In this document: positions 7,882 through 15,854 of the stretch, in pieces
Layout: every line of letters starts with the position of its first letter
How positions within the stretch are numbered: the stretch's first letter is position 1
Origin: JADLEX01 sp964586775
GTDB taxonomy: Bacteria > Lernaellota > Lernaellaia > JACKCT01
Assembly: GCA_964586775.1 (NCBI GenBank)
Contig: CAZPJD010000038.1
Location: 1 to 22,998 of the forward strand
Direction: 5' to 3'
DNA length: 22,998 nt
Program-made: the position numbers and the translations under genes
Notes under the pieces: model-generated
What the model was told of the DNA's origin: nothing
The model's database searches: none
Seen by the model: the letters and a program-made list of their open reading frames with translations, nothing else

Positions 7882-10800
7882 TTAGTCGTCGAATCCGGTA
7901 CCGAGGCCCACGTAGAAGCGCAGCGGCCGCTCGTCGTTCTCCTTGTCCTGGAAGCCGTGGGCGATCTTGAAGAAGCTGTCCCACGAGTTCTGGAAGAGGA
8001 ACATCGACAGGCGCATCTCGATGCCCGCGTCGGAGAGCAGGTCGTCGTTCACCGAGAACTTGCCGTCGCCCGTCTTGTCGAAGACCTTGTTGGCGTCGAA
8101 CATGTCCTTTTTGCGGGCCACGTGCGACCAGTAGTTGCCGGCGTTCGCGAAGAACGCGAAGTAGAGCTTGTCGAAGTAGAACGCCCAGATCTGCTGGTCG
8201 ATCTCGCGGATGAGCGGGAAGCGATAGTCGAAGCCGACGATCGCCATCGTCTCGCCCTCGAGGGAGTAGTTCTCGTAGCCGAGGAACGCGCCGTTGTCGG
8301 AGAACGCCCCGAGGCCCGTGATGAACATGCCGCCGCCGTGGAAGCGGTCGTAGAAGTTGACGCGACCGAAGGAGTTCCCGTAGCCGTAGCCCTCGGGCAC
8401 CGTCGAGTGCGTGTAGCCGAACATGCCTTTGAGCGCGAGGGTGTGCCGCGCGCGGCGCCAGCGTTCGAAATTCAGCTTCTCCCAGTCCCATCCGTCGATC
8501 GGGACCCAGTCGTTGAGCTTGTTCAGATTCCAGAACGGGAAGGGCTTGTAGTTCTTGACGTTGGCCATCACCTGGAAGTAGCCGTAGTCCGGCAGCAGGT
8601 AGTTGGAATCCTGATAGTGCCGGGCCTCGTTGATGCTGATGACCGAGGGATCGGAGTAGAAGTCCGCCAGATCGGTGCCCATCTTCGCGCCCGTGAAGGG
8701 CTCGGCGATGTCGGGGCTGGCGTAGGCGAAGTTGACGTCGATGACCTTGCCGCGCGGGTTGATGCCCATGTCGGGGAAGCCGCCGGAAGATCCCGGGATG
8801 ACGTTGGTGTAGCCCAGGTTGAGGGCGCGGCCCGTCATCTGGCGCGTGCGGTTGTTGGGCTGCTCGACGCGGATGTCCTGATACGCGTAGTAGAGCGCGA
8901 GGTTGTGCGTGTTCATCAGCGTGTAGCGGAAGCCGATGAAGTAGAAGCTCGCGTCGAAGTTCGCCTTGATGTCGAAGTCGAAGACCTGGAAGTTGTCCGT
9001 GATCTGCGGGAAGATCCGGTGCAACGACAGGAACGTCGTGAAGGGCAGCATGTAGTTTTCGTAGAACACGCTGTAGCGCTGCTCCTCGCCGACCGTGATG
9101 TACAAGAAGAGCAGGTTGCTGTCGACGGCGTCGGCCAGCAGGATCTGCGCTCCCGCCTGGAGGCGCGAGTCGGAGTAGTCGACGATGGGCACCCACACCC
9201 ACGTGCCGCGGTGGTCCTTCATGACCGGAAGGATCTGCGCGAAGCCGTCGAACACGTCGTAGTCCACGCCGTTGATTTCGGGCAGCGGATCGGACGTGGC
9301 GAGGTTGCGCTCGACCTCGGCCTCGGTGACCGTGAACTCGAAGTTTTCGACTTTCCTGTTCTTCCACAGCTCCTTGCTCATCTCGAAGGGACGGTAGCCC
9401 CAACTCGTGAAGTAGGAGTAGGTCAGGACCGAGCCGTCGGCCTTGACGTTCGGGAAGAACGCGCCGGAGACGACGTCGGTGATCTGGAAGAGCTCGCGCG
9501 TCTCGAGGTCGAGATGGTAGATGTTGAAGATGCCCGTGCGATCGGAGGCGAAGAAGATGCTCTTGCCGTCGGGCGCCCAGCACGGATCGCGGTCATCCCA
9601 GTGGTCGTAAGTCAGCGGGCGCAGGTTGCGTCCGTCGGCGTCGATCACCCAGATGTCCTGCTGCTCGTTGCGGTACATGAAGAACATGAGCTTGGAGCCG
9701 TCGGGCGACCAGACCGGGTTTCCGATCTGCGTCAGGTCGTTGTAGTCGACCAGCATGTAGTAGCCCGACATCTTCGGGTAGCGCATGACGGCCAGCTTCT
9801 GGCTCCCGTCCTTGTTGATGATGAAGGCGATCTGGTCGTTCTTGGGGTTCCACGCGGGCTCCGACGCGCGGAGCTGCCGGGTGATCTGGTCGCTCTTCTT
9901 TGACGCCACGTCGTAGACGTAGAGGTCGTTGTAGAAGTAGCCGCGGTACTCGTCGGCCTCGCCCTTGGAATACACGATCTTCTTGGAGTCGGGCGACCAC
10001 GAGAACAGGCCCACCGCGCCGGGGATGGCGGTGAAGATCTTGCCGTCGTTGAGCTTTTCGGCGTCGGGTTTGGTCTTCTGCAAGTAGATGCCCGCGCCGT
10101 CCTTGGCCCCGTGCCAGCGACGCGAGTACATCGACAGGTACTCGCCGTTCGGGCTGTACTGCACGTGGAAGTGCCACAGGCCCTCGTTCCACTTGTCGAT
10201 GTCGGTCATCTCGGCGTCGGGCGGATCGAGGTGCCACGGCTTCATCTTGAAGCCCTTGGCCTCGTTGCCCAGGATGCCGGCGACCTGCTTGTTGTACTTG
10301 CTGGTCAGATACGACTTGTATTGCTGATACATGACCTCGCGGTCGATGCCCAGCTCTTTCTTGATGGCGCGGTTGTAGGTCGAGAAGACGCCGAGCGCCG
10401 TCTCGTGCCAGACCCGCGTGTTGTAGTCGAGGCCCCAGGTCTCGCCGATGAACAGGTTCATGGCGTAGCCCTGGTTGTACACCATCTCGGCCTGCAAGCC
10501 GTTCTTGTCGTAAATGATGTCCATCTGGTCCATGGTCAGCATGTGGTCGTCGAGCACCGCGGTGCGCAGGAGCATCTCGCGGTGGGAGTCGTAGAGGTCG
10601 CCGCCGTACATCGAGGAGTTGTACTGGGCGACGCCTTCGACCATCCACGTGGGCAGCGCCTCGGAGCCGAACATGACGCCGACGCCCGCGTCGAAGTTGA
10701 ACTTGCGCGAGGTGCGCGAACCGCCGACGAGGACGCCGACCATGCTCTCGCGGAATCGGCTGGCCGACTTGAGCGAGATGATGTGGCCGAACTCGTGCGA

Positions 10801-11199
10801 GAACACGTCGCGCAGCCAGTTCGTCCTTCCGCGGTGGGGGTAGTAGAGGTTGCTCGCCCAGATCGTCACCCAGTCGAAATTGTTCGCGGCCCACCCGTTG
10901 GAGTAGTCCTCGGTGTCGATGATGACGATGTTGACCTTCTTGCGAAGGTTGAAGTTGAAGAGCTTGGAGTCGCTCTCGTAGACGTCCTCGGCGATCTTGT
11001 ACATCGCCCGGGCGGTCGTCTCGACCTCGGGGTAGTAGTAGATGACGAAGTGCTCGGTCTCCACGAACTTCCAGTCGAGCTCGGGGTGGTTGACGCCTTC
11101 GTCAAAGAGGATGAACGTCGCGTGTGCCGGTCCGGCCAAGCCGGCCAGCACCACCGCCGCCGCCAGGACCCCCAACGCCAATTTTACCGTCGTCTTCAT
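7882..11199 (-). CDS. Secreted HExxH metalloprotease / TolB-like beta-propeller / predicted outer-membrane beta-barrel fusion
   Basis: From the ATG at 11199 the protein is 1105 aa with a clean signal peptide ending AHA|TF at about 27. Residues 28-200 resemble a peptidase-MA gluzincin domain: HEFGH at 135-139 and a downstream Glu in WMVEG (E188) as the likely third zinc ligand. Six PD40-type repeats follow, with SPD/APDG-like turns near 349, 402, 451, 498, 542 and 587, giving a TolB-like six-bladed propeller. The region from about 640 to 1105 alternates aromatic and polar residues in strand-like blocks, as in an outer-membrane barrel. Similar peptidase/PD40/barrel proteins are often labelled biopolymer transporter Tol. 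An ATG at 11268 overlaps the upstream stop (TGATG) and has a GAGG 8 nt away, but it would add 23 residues with atypical codons before the signal. The domain calls are firm; the role is unknown. Confidence 0.85.
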   Translation of the reverse strand: MKTTVKLALGVLAAAVVLAGLAGPAHATFILFDEGVNHPELDWKFVETEHFVIYYYPEVETTARAMYKIAEDVYESDSKLFNFNLRKKVNIVIIDTEDYSNGWAANNFDWVTIWASNLYYPHRGRTNWLRDVFSHEFGHIISLKSASRFRESMVGVLVGGSRTSRKFNFDAGVGVMFGSEALPTWMVEGVAQYNSSMYGGDLYDSHREMLLRTAVLDDHMLTMDQMDIIYDKNGLQAEMVYNQGYAMNLFIGETWGLDYNTRVWHETALGVFSTYNRAIKKELGIDREVMYQQYKSYLTSKYNKQVAGILGNEAKGFKMKPWHLDPPDAEMTDIDKWNEGLWHFHVQYSPNGEYLSMYSRRWHGAKDGAGIYLQKTKPDAEKLNDGKIFTAIPGAVGLFSWSPDSKKIVYSKGEADEYRGYFYNDLYVYDVASKKSDQITRQLRASEPAWNPKNDQIAFIINKDGSQKLAVMRYPKMSGYYMLVDYNDLTQIGNPVWSPDGSKLMFFMYRNEQQDIWVIDADGRNLRPLTYDHWDDRDPCWAPDGKSIFFASDRTGIFNIYHLDLETRELFQITDVVSGAFFPNVKADGSVLTYSYFTSWGYRPFEMSKELWKNRKVENFEFTVTEAEVERNLATSDPLPEINGVDYDVFDGFAQILPVMKDHRGTWVWVPIVDYSDSRLQAGAQILLADAVDSNLLFLYITVGEEQRYSVFYENYMLPFTTFLSLHRIFPQITDNFQVFDFDIKANFDASFYFIGFRYTLMNTHNLALYYAYQDIRVEQPNNRTRQMTGRALNLGYTNVIPGSSGGFPDMGINPRGKVIDVNFAYASPDIAEPFTGAKMGTDLADFYSDPSVISINEARHYQDSNYLLPDYGYFQVMANVKNYKPFPFWNLNKLNDWVPIDGWDWEKLNFERWRRARHTLALKGMFGYTHSTVPEGYGYGNSFGRVNFYDRFHGGGMFITGLGAFSDNGAFLGYENYSLEGETMAIVGFDYRFPLIREIDQQIWAFYFDKLYFAFFANAGNYWSHVARKKDMFDANKVFDKTGDGKFSVNDDLLSDAGIEMRLSMFLFQNSWDSFFKIAHGFQDKENDERPLRFYVGLGTGFDD

Positions 11200-11267
11200 G
11201 GTTCGGCTCGTTCCCGTCCGTTCCGTCAAAGTCCGTCCGCCCGACCGCTTCATCGTCATACCCCCCA

Positions 11268-12497
11268 TCACTCCCACCTCTTGATGAGTCCGAGGGTGTA
11301 GGTGATGCCGACGCCTTCGTAGGACTCGACGTCGAACGGCGGCAGCGCGAGGGAACGGGACTCGACGAAAAAGCTGCGCTGGCCGGCCACGGGAATGTCC
11401 GCGGAGAAGTACAGGTCGCCCGAGAACCACTCGAAGAAGCCCGAATAGCCGTGGTAAACCAGCTTGGGCTCGACGCTGGCCATGAAGCCGGGCGTGTCCT
11501 CGACGGTCTCCAGATTGCCGTTATTGTCCTTGATCTCCGAATCCGTCACCCGCGTCATGTAGTGACCGCCGATGACCAGCGCGACGGGATTGAAAAACTC
11601 GCCCGCGCCTTTCTTGGGGATCTGGAAGGCCAGTTCGCCGTCCACCTTGATCTCGTCGGCGTAGTCCACCTCGCCCGCGAGGTACTTGACGCTCGCCGGC
11701 ATGCGCCAGTTGTAGCCGGCGTGCACGGCGGCCGACATGAAGTAGAGGTACTGCTTGACGGCGGTGCCGAGGTAGAAGTTGGGGTTGCCGTCGGTAAGGT
11801 AGCTGCGCACGTGCGAGCCGCGGCGCGGGTTGTCGTTGCCCGTCGGGGCCTTGTAGACCGTCTCGAAGATCCAGCTCGTCGCGGTCTTCTGGTCCTTCTC
11901 CAGCGTCTTGGGTCGGAACGGCGAGTAGCCCATCCAGACCTCGACGTCGCCCAGCGACGGCAGGTCGGCTTCCCACAGCTTCCACAGCTCGTGGTTATCC
12001 AGGTAGTCGACCGTGGCCTCCTCGGCGAGGAAGCCGTAGGTGTTTTCGCGGCCGACGCGATAGTTCTGGTTCTCCTGGCTGGTGATCTTGGTCTTCTTCC
12101 AGACCAGCGGGAAATTGACCCGCACCGACCAGCGATCGGTGAAGCCGATTCCCGCGTTCAGGTTGAGGACCTGCTTCTTGGATTTGAAGCTGCCCTCGAC
12201 CAGCGTCCCGTCCTCGTCGTAGTAATGACGAGCGTTCTTGTAGTCGAAGCTCATCCCGAGTTCGGAGACGTGCTTCGGGAAGACCAGCGGGCGCTGCACG
12301 TAGTCGGCCGGGTACTCCCACCCCGCATTCAGCGCGTGGTCGATCCGGGCCTCCCCCCACTCGTCTTCCTCTTCCTCGTCCTTCTCGTCGCCGTCGTCCT
12401 TGCCGTCATCCTGAGCAAGGGCGGGGCTCCAAAGGGACGCGAGGATGAAAGCCGCGGAAAAGGCCAAACAGGTCAGAAAGACGACCCGTAATTTCAT
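11268..12497 (-). CDS. Predicted outer-membrane beta-barrel protein
   Basis: The ATG at 12497 is preceded by AAGGA about 7 nt upstream and gives 409 aa with a signal peptide ending ALA|QDDG at 28. An in-frame start at 12524 would put nine extra residues before the signal. A highly acidic segment (about 30-48) precedes the mature barrel. The rest shows alternating strands rich in Tyr, Trp and Phe with polar turns, for example around VLNLNAGIGF and SVRVNFPLVW. This is the usual look of an outer-membrane barrel of the transporter or porin type. No Pfam family is recognised with confidence. It is the first gene of the envelope operon, 68 nt before the propeller-protease, and carries the only good promoter candidate for the three genes. 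Confidence 0.78.
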   Translation of the reverse strand: MKLRVVFLTCLAFSAAFILASLWSPALAQDDGKDDGDEKDEEEEDEWGEARIDHALNAGWEYPADYVQRPLVFPKHVSELGMSFDYKNARHYYDEDGTLVEGSFKSKKQVLNLNAGIGFTDRWSVRVNFPLVWKKTKITSQENQNYRVGRENTYGFLAEEATVDYLDNHELWKLWEADLPSLGDVEVWMGYSPFRPKTLEKDQKTATSWIFETVYKAPTGNDNPRRGSHVRSYLTDGNPNFYLGTAVKQYLYFMSAAVHAGYNWRMPASVKYLAGEVDYADEIKVDGELAFQIPKKGAGEFFNPVALVIGGHYMTRVTDSEIKDNNGNLETVEDTPGFMASVEPKLVYHGYSGFFEWFSGDLYFSADIPVAGQRSFFVESRSLALPPFDVESYEGVGITYTLGLIKRWE

Positions 12498-12824
12498 CTC
12501 GGAGTCCTTTCTCGGGGTGGTCACGAGGCCCGGTCACCAAACAGGCCCACTCGGCTGGCGTTTCGGCTCTTCATTGGCGGTTGGACGCAGTCGAGCGAGA
12601 ATTACCGCAGGTCTTTAAGGGATTTGCGGGGGGTTGTCAAGCAAACGACACGGTGGGAATCCCTTTGAGACACCGATCTCGACCGTTTGGTTCCCGGCAG
12701 TTTTCCTTAGAAATTTCAATCAGTTACGGACATCACTCGCGTCCGCCGGTTTCCTCGGCGCCCGCGACCGTCGCGGCGCCCCGAGGCGTTTGCGCAACGA
12801 CGCCTCCGACGGCTCTTCGCGCTC
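12498..12824. other. Divergent intergenic region
   Basis: These 327 bp separate the minus-strand envelope operon from the plus-strand oxidoreductase pair. A minus-strand promoter candidate lies at 12612-12640. A locally AT-rich tract at about 12700-12725 is the only compositional feature on the plus-strand side. I found no convincing plus-strand promoter, RNA gene or conserved small ORF. Confidence 0.6.
12612..12640 (-). promoter_or_regulatory. Candidate sigma70 promoter of the envelope operon
   Basis: On the minus strand, a perfect TTGACA (12640-12635) is followed by a 17-nt spacer and TAAAGA (12617-12612). The -35 is consensus but the -10 matches at only three positions. The start would lie near 12605, leaving a leader of about 108 nt before the ATG at 12497. 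Confidence 0.42.
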
Positions 12825-13298
12825 GTGTCCGACCCTTGCGCAACGTGGCATGGGTGGGCTACGTTTCCTCACTCTTTCACGATCGGGGCGTCATCGTTGC
12901 GCAGGTTTCTGGATGCGTTGGCCGACGCGGTCATCGGCGACGGTGGAGCGATCCCCGTTGGGCCCGACGAAGCGAGAACCGTGGACCGGGCGATCGAGCA
13001 CATTCGCGCTCAGACGCCCGACGTGCGTCGCGGGTTTGTCGCTCTCGCATGGTTTTTCGAGTGGCTGCCCGTTTTCATGGGTGAATTCGCGCGGTTTTCC
13101 AATCTGACGCGCGAGCGCCGCCTGCGCATGCTCGAACGCTGCGAAAAGAGCGCGCTTTCGGCTCTTCGCCAGATCGCGCAGATGCTCAAGCTCGTGATCT
13201 ACCTCCAGTATTACTCCGAGCCCGCCGTGGAGCGCGCGCTGGGGATCGAAGCGCCTTGCGCGTTCGACCCCGCCACGCTGGATCGGAAGCCCCGATGA
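12825..13298 (+). CDS. Small protein coupled to GMC oxidoreductase, possibly a small-subunit-like partner
   Basis: The frame gives 157 aa from a GTG at 12825. That GTG lacks a clear Shine-Dalgarno. A TTG at 12897 has GGGG about 8 nt upstream and would give 133 aa beginning near RRFLDALADAV, so the start is unresolved. The protein is mostly helical and contains an FVALAWFFEW segment and a LTRERRLRMLE segment. The size, helical content and position directly before a GMC enzyme resemble the small (subunit 3) partner of membrane gluconate-type dehydrogenases. That comparison rests mainly on context. No Tat or Sec signal is visible. The stop TGA overlaps the next ATG (ATGA), so the two products are probably made in equal amounts. 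Confidence 0.65.
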   Translation: MSDPCATWHGWATFPHSFTIGASSLRRFLDALADAVIGDGGAIPVGPDEARTVDRAIEHIRAQTPDVRRGFVALAWFFEWLPVFMGEFARFSNLTRERRLRMLERCEKSALSALRQIAQMLKLVIYLQYYSEPAVERALGIEAPCAFDPATLDRKPR

Positions 13299-14836
13299 CG
13301 CTCACGAAGCGCGAGACGCGCGAACGGCTCTTCCACGGCGACCGTATCGCGGCCGATGTGGACGTGCGCGCCGACGTGGTCGTGATCGGCTCGGGCCCGG
13401 GCGGCGCGGCGACCGCGGATCTGCTCGGCGCGGCGGGGCTCGACGTGATCGTTTGCGAAGAAGGCGGCTGGTTCGACGAGTCGGACTACAACGGCAGCTT
13501 CCCCGACATGTCGCGCAAGCTCTATCGCGACGCGGGCGGTACCATCGCGCTCGGCCATCCGCCCATCATCATCCCGCTCGGCAAAGTCGTGGGTGGCACG
13601 GCGCACATCAACTCGGGAACCTGCTTTCGCACGCCCGACCACGTGCTGCGCAACTGGGCGCTGGTGCACGGCGTCGAGGCGATGAGCCCCGAGGACATGG
13701 CGCCGATCTTCGACGAGGTCGAGCACCGACTTTGGGTTCACGAACTGCCCCGCGAAATCCTCGGTCAAAATGCCCTCGTGGTGGAGCGCGGCGCAAAGGC
13801 GCTCGGGCTCAACTTCCGGCCGCTGCGGCACAACGGCCGCGACTGCAAGGGCTGCGGTACGTGCACCTATGGGTGCGTCGATGGCGGCAAGCAGTCGCCC
13901 GACGCCGCGTACATCCCGCATTTCGTGGGGCGCGGCGGGCGTGTTTACACGCGAACGCGGATCGAGCGGCTCGTGATGCGCGGGCGGCGCGCCGAGGGCG
14001 TCGAGGGTCGGCTGTGCGACGCACTCGGCCAGCCCACGGGTCGCCGTTTTCGCGTGCGCGCGAGGCTTGTGGTGCTCGCCGCGGGGACCATCTCGTCACC
14101 GGCTTTTCTGCTGAAAAACCGCGTGGGTCTTTCGTCGGGCGAGGTGGGAAAGAACCTCTCGATTCACCCGGCGGCGCGCGTGGCGGCGCTGATGGACGAG
14201 GAGGTGCGCGGCTGGGTCGGCGTGCCGCAGGGCAGCTACATCGACGACTTCGCCAAGGACGGCATCATGTTCGAGGGCATCTTCGTGCCCCCGGGCGTCG
14301 GCGCGGTGACGTTCCCCGAAACGGGCCCGGCGCTCAAGGACTTTCTGATGAACTACTCGCGCGTGTCGATGTACGGCGCGATGATCAGCGACACGTCGCG
14401 CGGGCGCGTCATTTACGCGCGCAAGCGCCCGATCATGCTCTATCAGATGAATCGGCTCGACGCCGAGCGCATGCTGCGCGCGACGGTCATCCTGTGCCGC
14501 ATCTACGCGGCGGCGGGCGCAAAGCGCCTGTATCCCAAGATCGGGCCGATGAAAGAGATCGGCCTGAATCAGATCGACGAGATCGCGCGACGCAAGCCGC
14601 GCGCATCGGACTTCGAGATGATGGCGTTCCACCCGCTCGGCACCTGTCGAATGGGCGGCGATCCCGCGAAGAGCGTCGTCGATTCCTGGGGCAAGGTGCA
14701 CGACGCCGAGGGCCTGTTCGTCATCGACGGCTCGGTGATGCCTTCGCCGTTGGGCGTCAACCCGCAGATCACGATCTTCGCCTTCGCGCATCGCGCGGCG
14801 CGGCACATCGCCGCGAATTTTTCGCGTTACGCTTGA
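13295..14836 (+). CDS. GMC-family FAD-dependent oxidoreductase
   Basis: The ATG at 13295 overlaps the upstream TGA. A TTG at 13256 in the same frame would run back into the previous gene. The protein is 513 aa. The FAD-binding Rossmann motif GSGPGG is at 32-37 and a GMC-type GGTAHINSG segment at 100-108. Near the C-terminus are the catalytic His in FHPLGTCRMG (H446) and the partner Asn in GVNPQ (N489). Such enzymes oxidise alcohols, sugars or sterol-type hydroxyls, passing electrons to FAD. A CxxCxxCxxxC motif (C184, C187, C190, C194) lies in the middle; a related cysteine motif occurs in long-chain alcohol oxidases of the family. No cytochrome partner is encoded nearby and there is no export signal. 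The substrate cannot be read from sequence. It converges on the SUMF1-type gene with a 7-nt gap. Confidence 0.9.
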   Translation: MTLTKRETRERLFHGDRIAADVDVRADVVVIGSGPGGAATADLLGAAGLDVIVCEEGGWFDESDYNGSFPDMSRKLYRDAGGTIALGHPPIIIPLGKVVGGTAHINSGTCFRTPDHVLRNWALVHGVEAMSPEDMAPIFDEVEHRLWVHELPREILGQNALVVERGAKALGLNFRPLRHNGRDCKGCGTCTYGCVDGGKQSPDAAYIPHFVGRGGRVYTRTRIERLVMRGRRAEGVEGRLCDALGQPTGRRFRVRARLVVLAAGTISSPAFLLKNRVGLSSGEVGKNLSIHPAARVAALMDEEVRGWVGVPQGSYIDDFAKDGIMFEGIFVPPGVGAVTFPETGPALKDFLMNYSRVSMYGAMISDTSRGRVIYARKRPIMLYQMNRLDAERMLRATVILCRIYAAAGAKRLYPKIGPMKEIGLNQIDEIARRKPRASDFEMMAFHPLGTCRMGGDPAKSVVDSWGKVHDAEGLFVIDGSVMPSPLGVNPQITIFAFAHRAARHIAANFSRYA

Positions 14837-14843
14837 GGCGCGA

Positions 14844-15854
14844 TCACGGCGCCGAGCGCGCGCATCGGAATCCGTACGAGTTGCTGCGCGCCACGGGTGT
14901 CGTGCGGAAGCGGTACGACGAGCGCTGGCCCGTGCGATAGGCGTCCCATGATCCGCCGCGAATCACGCGCTCGCCGCCCGAGATCGCCCCGTGCGGGTCC
15001 TCGGTCGTCGACTTCGAGTACGCATCGGCGTCGTACCAGTCCGCCGTCCACTCGTAGATGTTTCCGCTCACGTCGCACAGGCCCAGGGCGTTTTTCGTGA
15101 ATGAGCAAACGGGCGCGGTTCCCACGTGGCCGTCGGTGTAGGTTTCGAAAATCTCCCACGACGTGAATACCGCTTTCGCCGAGGTGTCGGCGTAGTTGCC
15201 GAAGCCGCTCGGGGGTGCGTCGTCGGATTCGCCCCACGGCCATTTGGTCGCCGTGCCCGCGCGCAGCGCGTATTCGAACTCGGCCTCGGTCGGCAGACGC
15301 TTGCCCTTCCACCGACAATACGCCTCGGCCTCGTACCAGCTCACGCCGTTGACCGGGTGCGCGTCGCGGTCGTCCTTGCCCCAGTTGTAGTAGCGCTCCG
15401 CCTCTTTCTCGGCGTTCACGCTCGGGATCGCGCAAACCCCCGCGCGAACGCACTCCCGATACGCGCCCACCGTCACCTCGTGCAGGTCCATCTCGAACGC
15501 CGACAGTTTTGCCTCGTGCGCCGGGCGCTCGTGAGCGGAGCACTGCGTATCACCCTCGACGCAGCCCATTCGAAACGAGCCGGCGGGGATCGCCACCATG
15601 GGGTCCTCGCCGCCGGTGCCGATGACCGGCTCGGTGGGTCCCACAAGCGGAATCGGCGTGGCCACAACCGACGAACCCGGCGCGCCCGGCTGACGCGGCG
15701 GACCCGACGCGTCGCGGTCGCTGAAATAGACGAGCGCGATGACCGCGCAAACCACGAGCGCTTCGATGAGCACGCGCACGCGCCCGGCCGACTTTTTCAT
15801 CTCGAAGTCGCCCGTCTCGTCCGTGACGTCCACGTTTTTCCGCTTGGTTGTCAT
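14844..15854 (-). CDS. Membrane-anchored SUMF1/FGE-fold protein lacking the catalytic cysteines
   Basis: This is a 336-aa protein. Its ATG at 15854 overlaps the TGA of the acyl-CoA synthetase gene (ATGA), which fixes the start. A single membrane helix lies at about 28-44, followed by a Pro/Gly/Ser linker to about 80. The C-terminal domain (about 84-334) has the formylglycine-generating-enzyme fold signatures: PAGSFRMG, EVTVGAY, PVNGVSWYEAEAYCRW, RLPTEAEFEYA, DVSGNIYEWTADW, RVIRGGSW and YGFRCA. In active enzymes a catalytic cysteine pair follows the GGS motif. Here that stretch reads GGSWDAYRTGQRSSYRF, without cysteine. It is therefore unlikely to make formylglycine. Many such proteins are non-FGE or binding versions of the fold. 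The topology places the domain in the periplasm. The function is unknown. Confidence 0.86.
   Translation of the reverse strand: MTTKRKNVDVTDETGDFEMKKSAGRVRVLIEALVVCAVIALVYFSDRDASGPPRQPGAPGSSVVATPIPLVGPTEPVIGTGGEDPMVAIPAGSFRMGCVEGDTQCSAHERPAHEAKLSAFEMDLHEVTVGAYRECVRAGVCAIPSVNAEKEAERYYNWGKDDRDAHPVNGVSWYEAEAYCRWKGKRLPTEAEFEYALRAGTATKWPWGESDDAPPSGFGNYADTSAKAVFTSWEIFETYTDGHVGTAPVCSFTKNALGLCDVSGNIYEWTADWYDADAYSKSTTEDPHGAISGGERVIRGGSWDAYRTGQRSSYRFRTTPVARSNSYGFRCARSAP

Noticed and set aside
5255..7885. Long plus-strand open frame of 876 codons opposite the large lipoprotein
   Set aside because: It is an antisense shadow in high-GC DNA. The minus-strand product has a lipoprotein signal, a GGAGG site and sensible composition, while the plus-strand translation is Arg/Val/Glu-rich with no domain.
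7957..9903. Long plus-strand open frame opposite the propeller-protease gene
   Set aside because: Its translation is low complexity (Val/Glu/Asp/Arg) and mirrors the codon pattern of the real minus-strand gene with HExxH and PD40 motifs.
11200..11268. Upstream ATG at 11268 as the start of the propeller-protease gene
   Set aside because: It has a good GAGG site and TGATG overlap, but adds 23 residues with unusual codons before a textbook signal peptide that starts at 11199. Kept as an alternative only.
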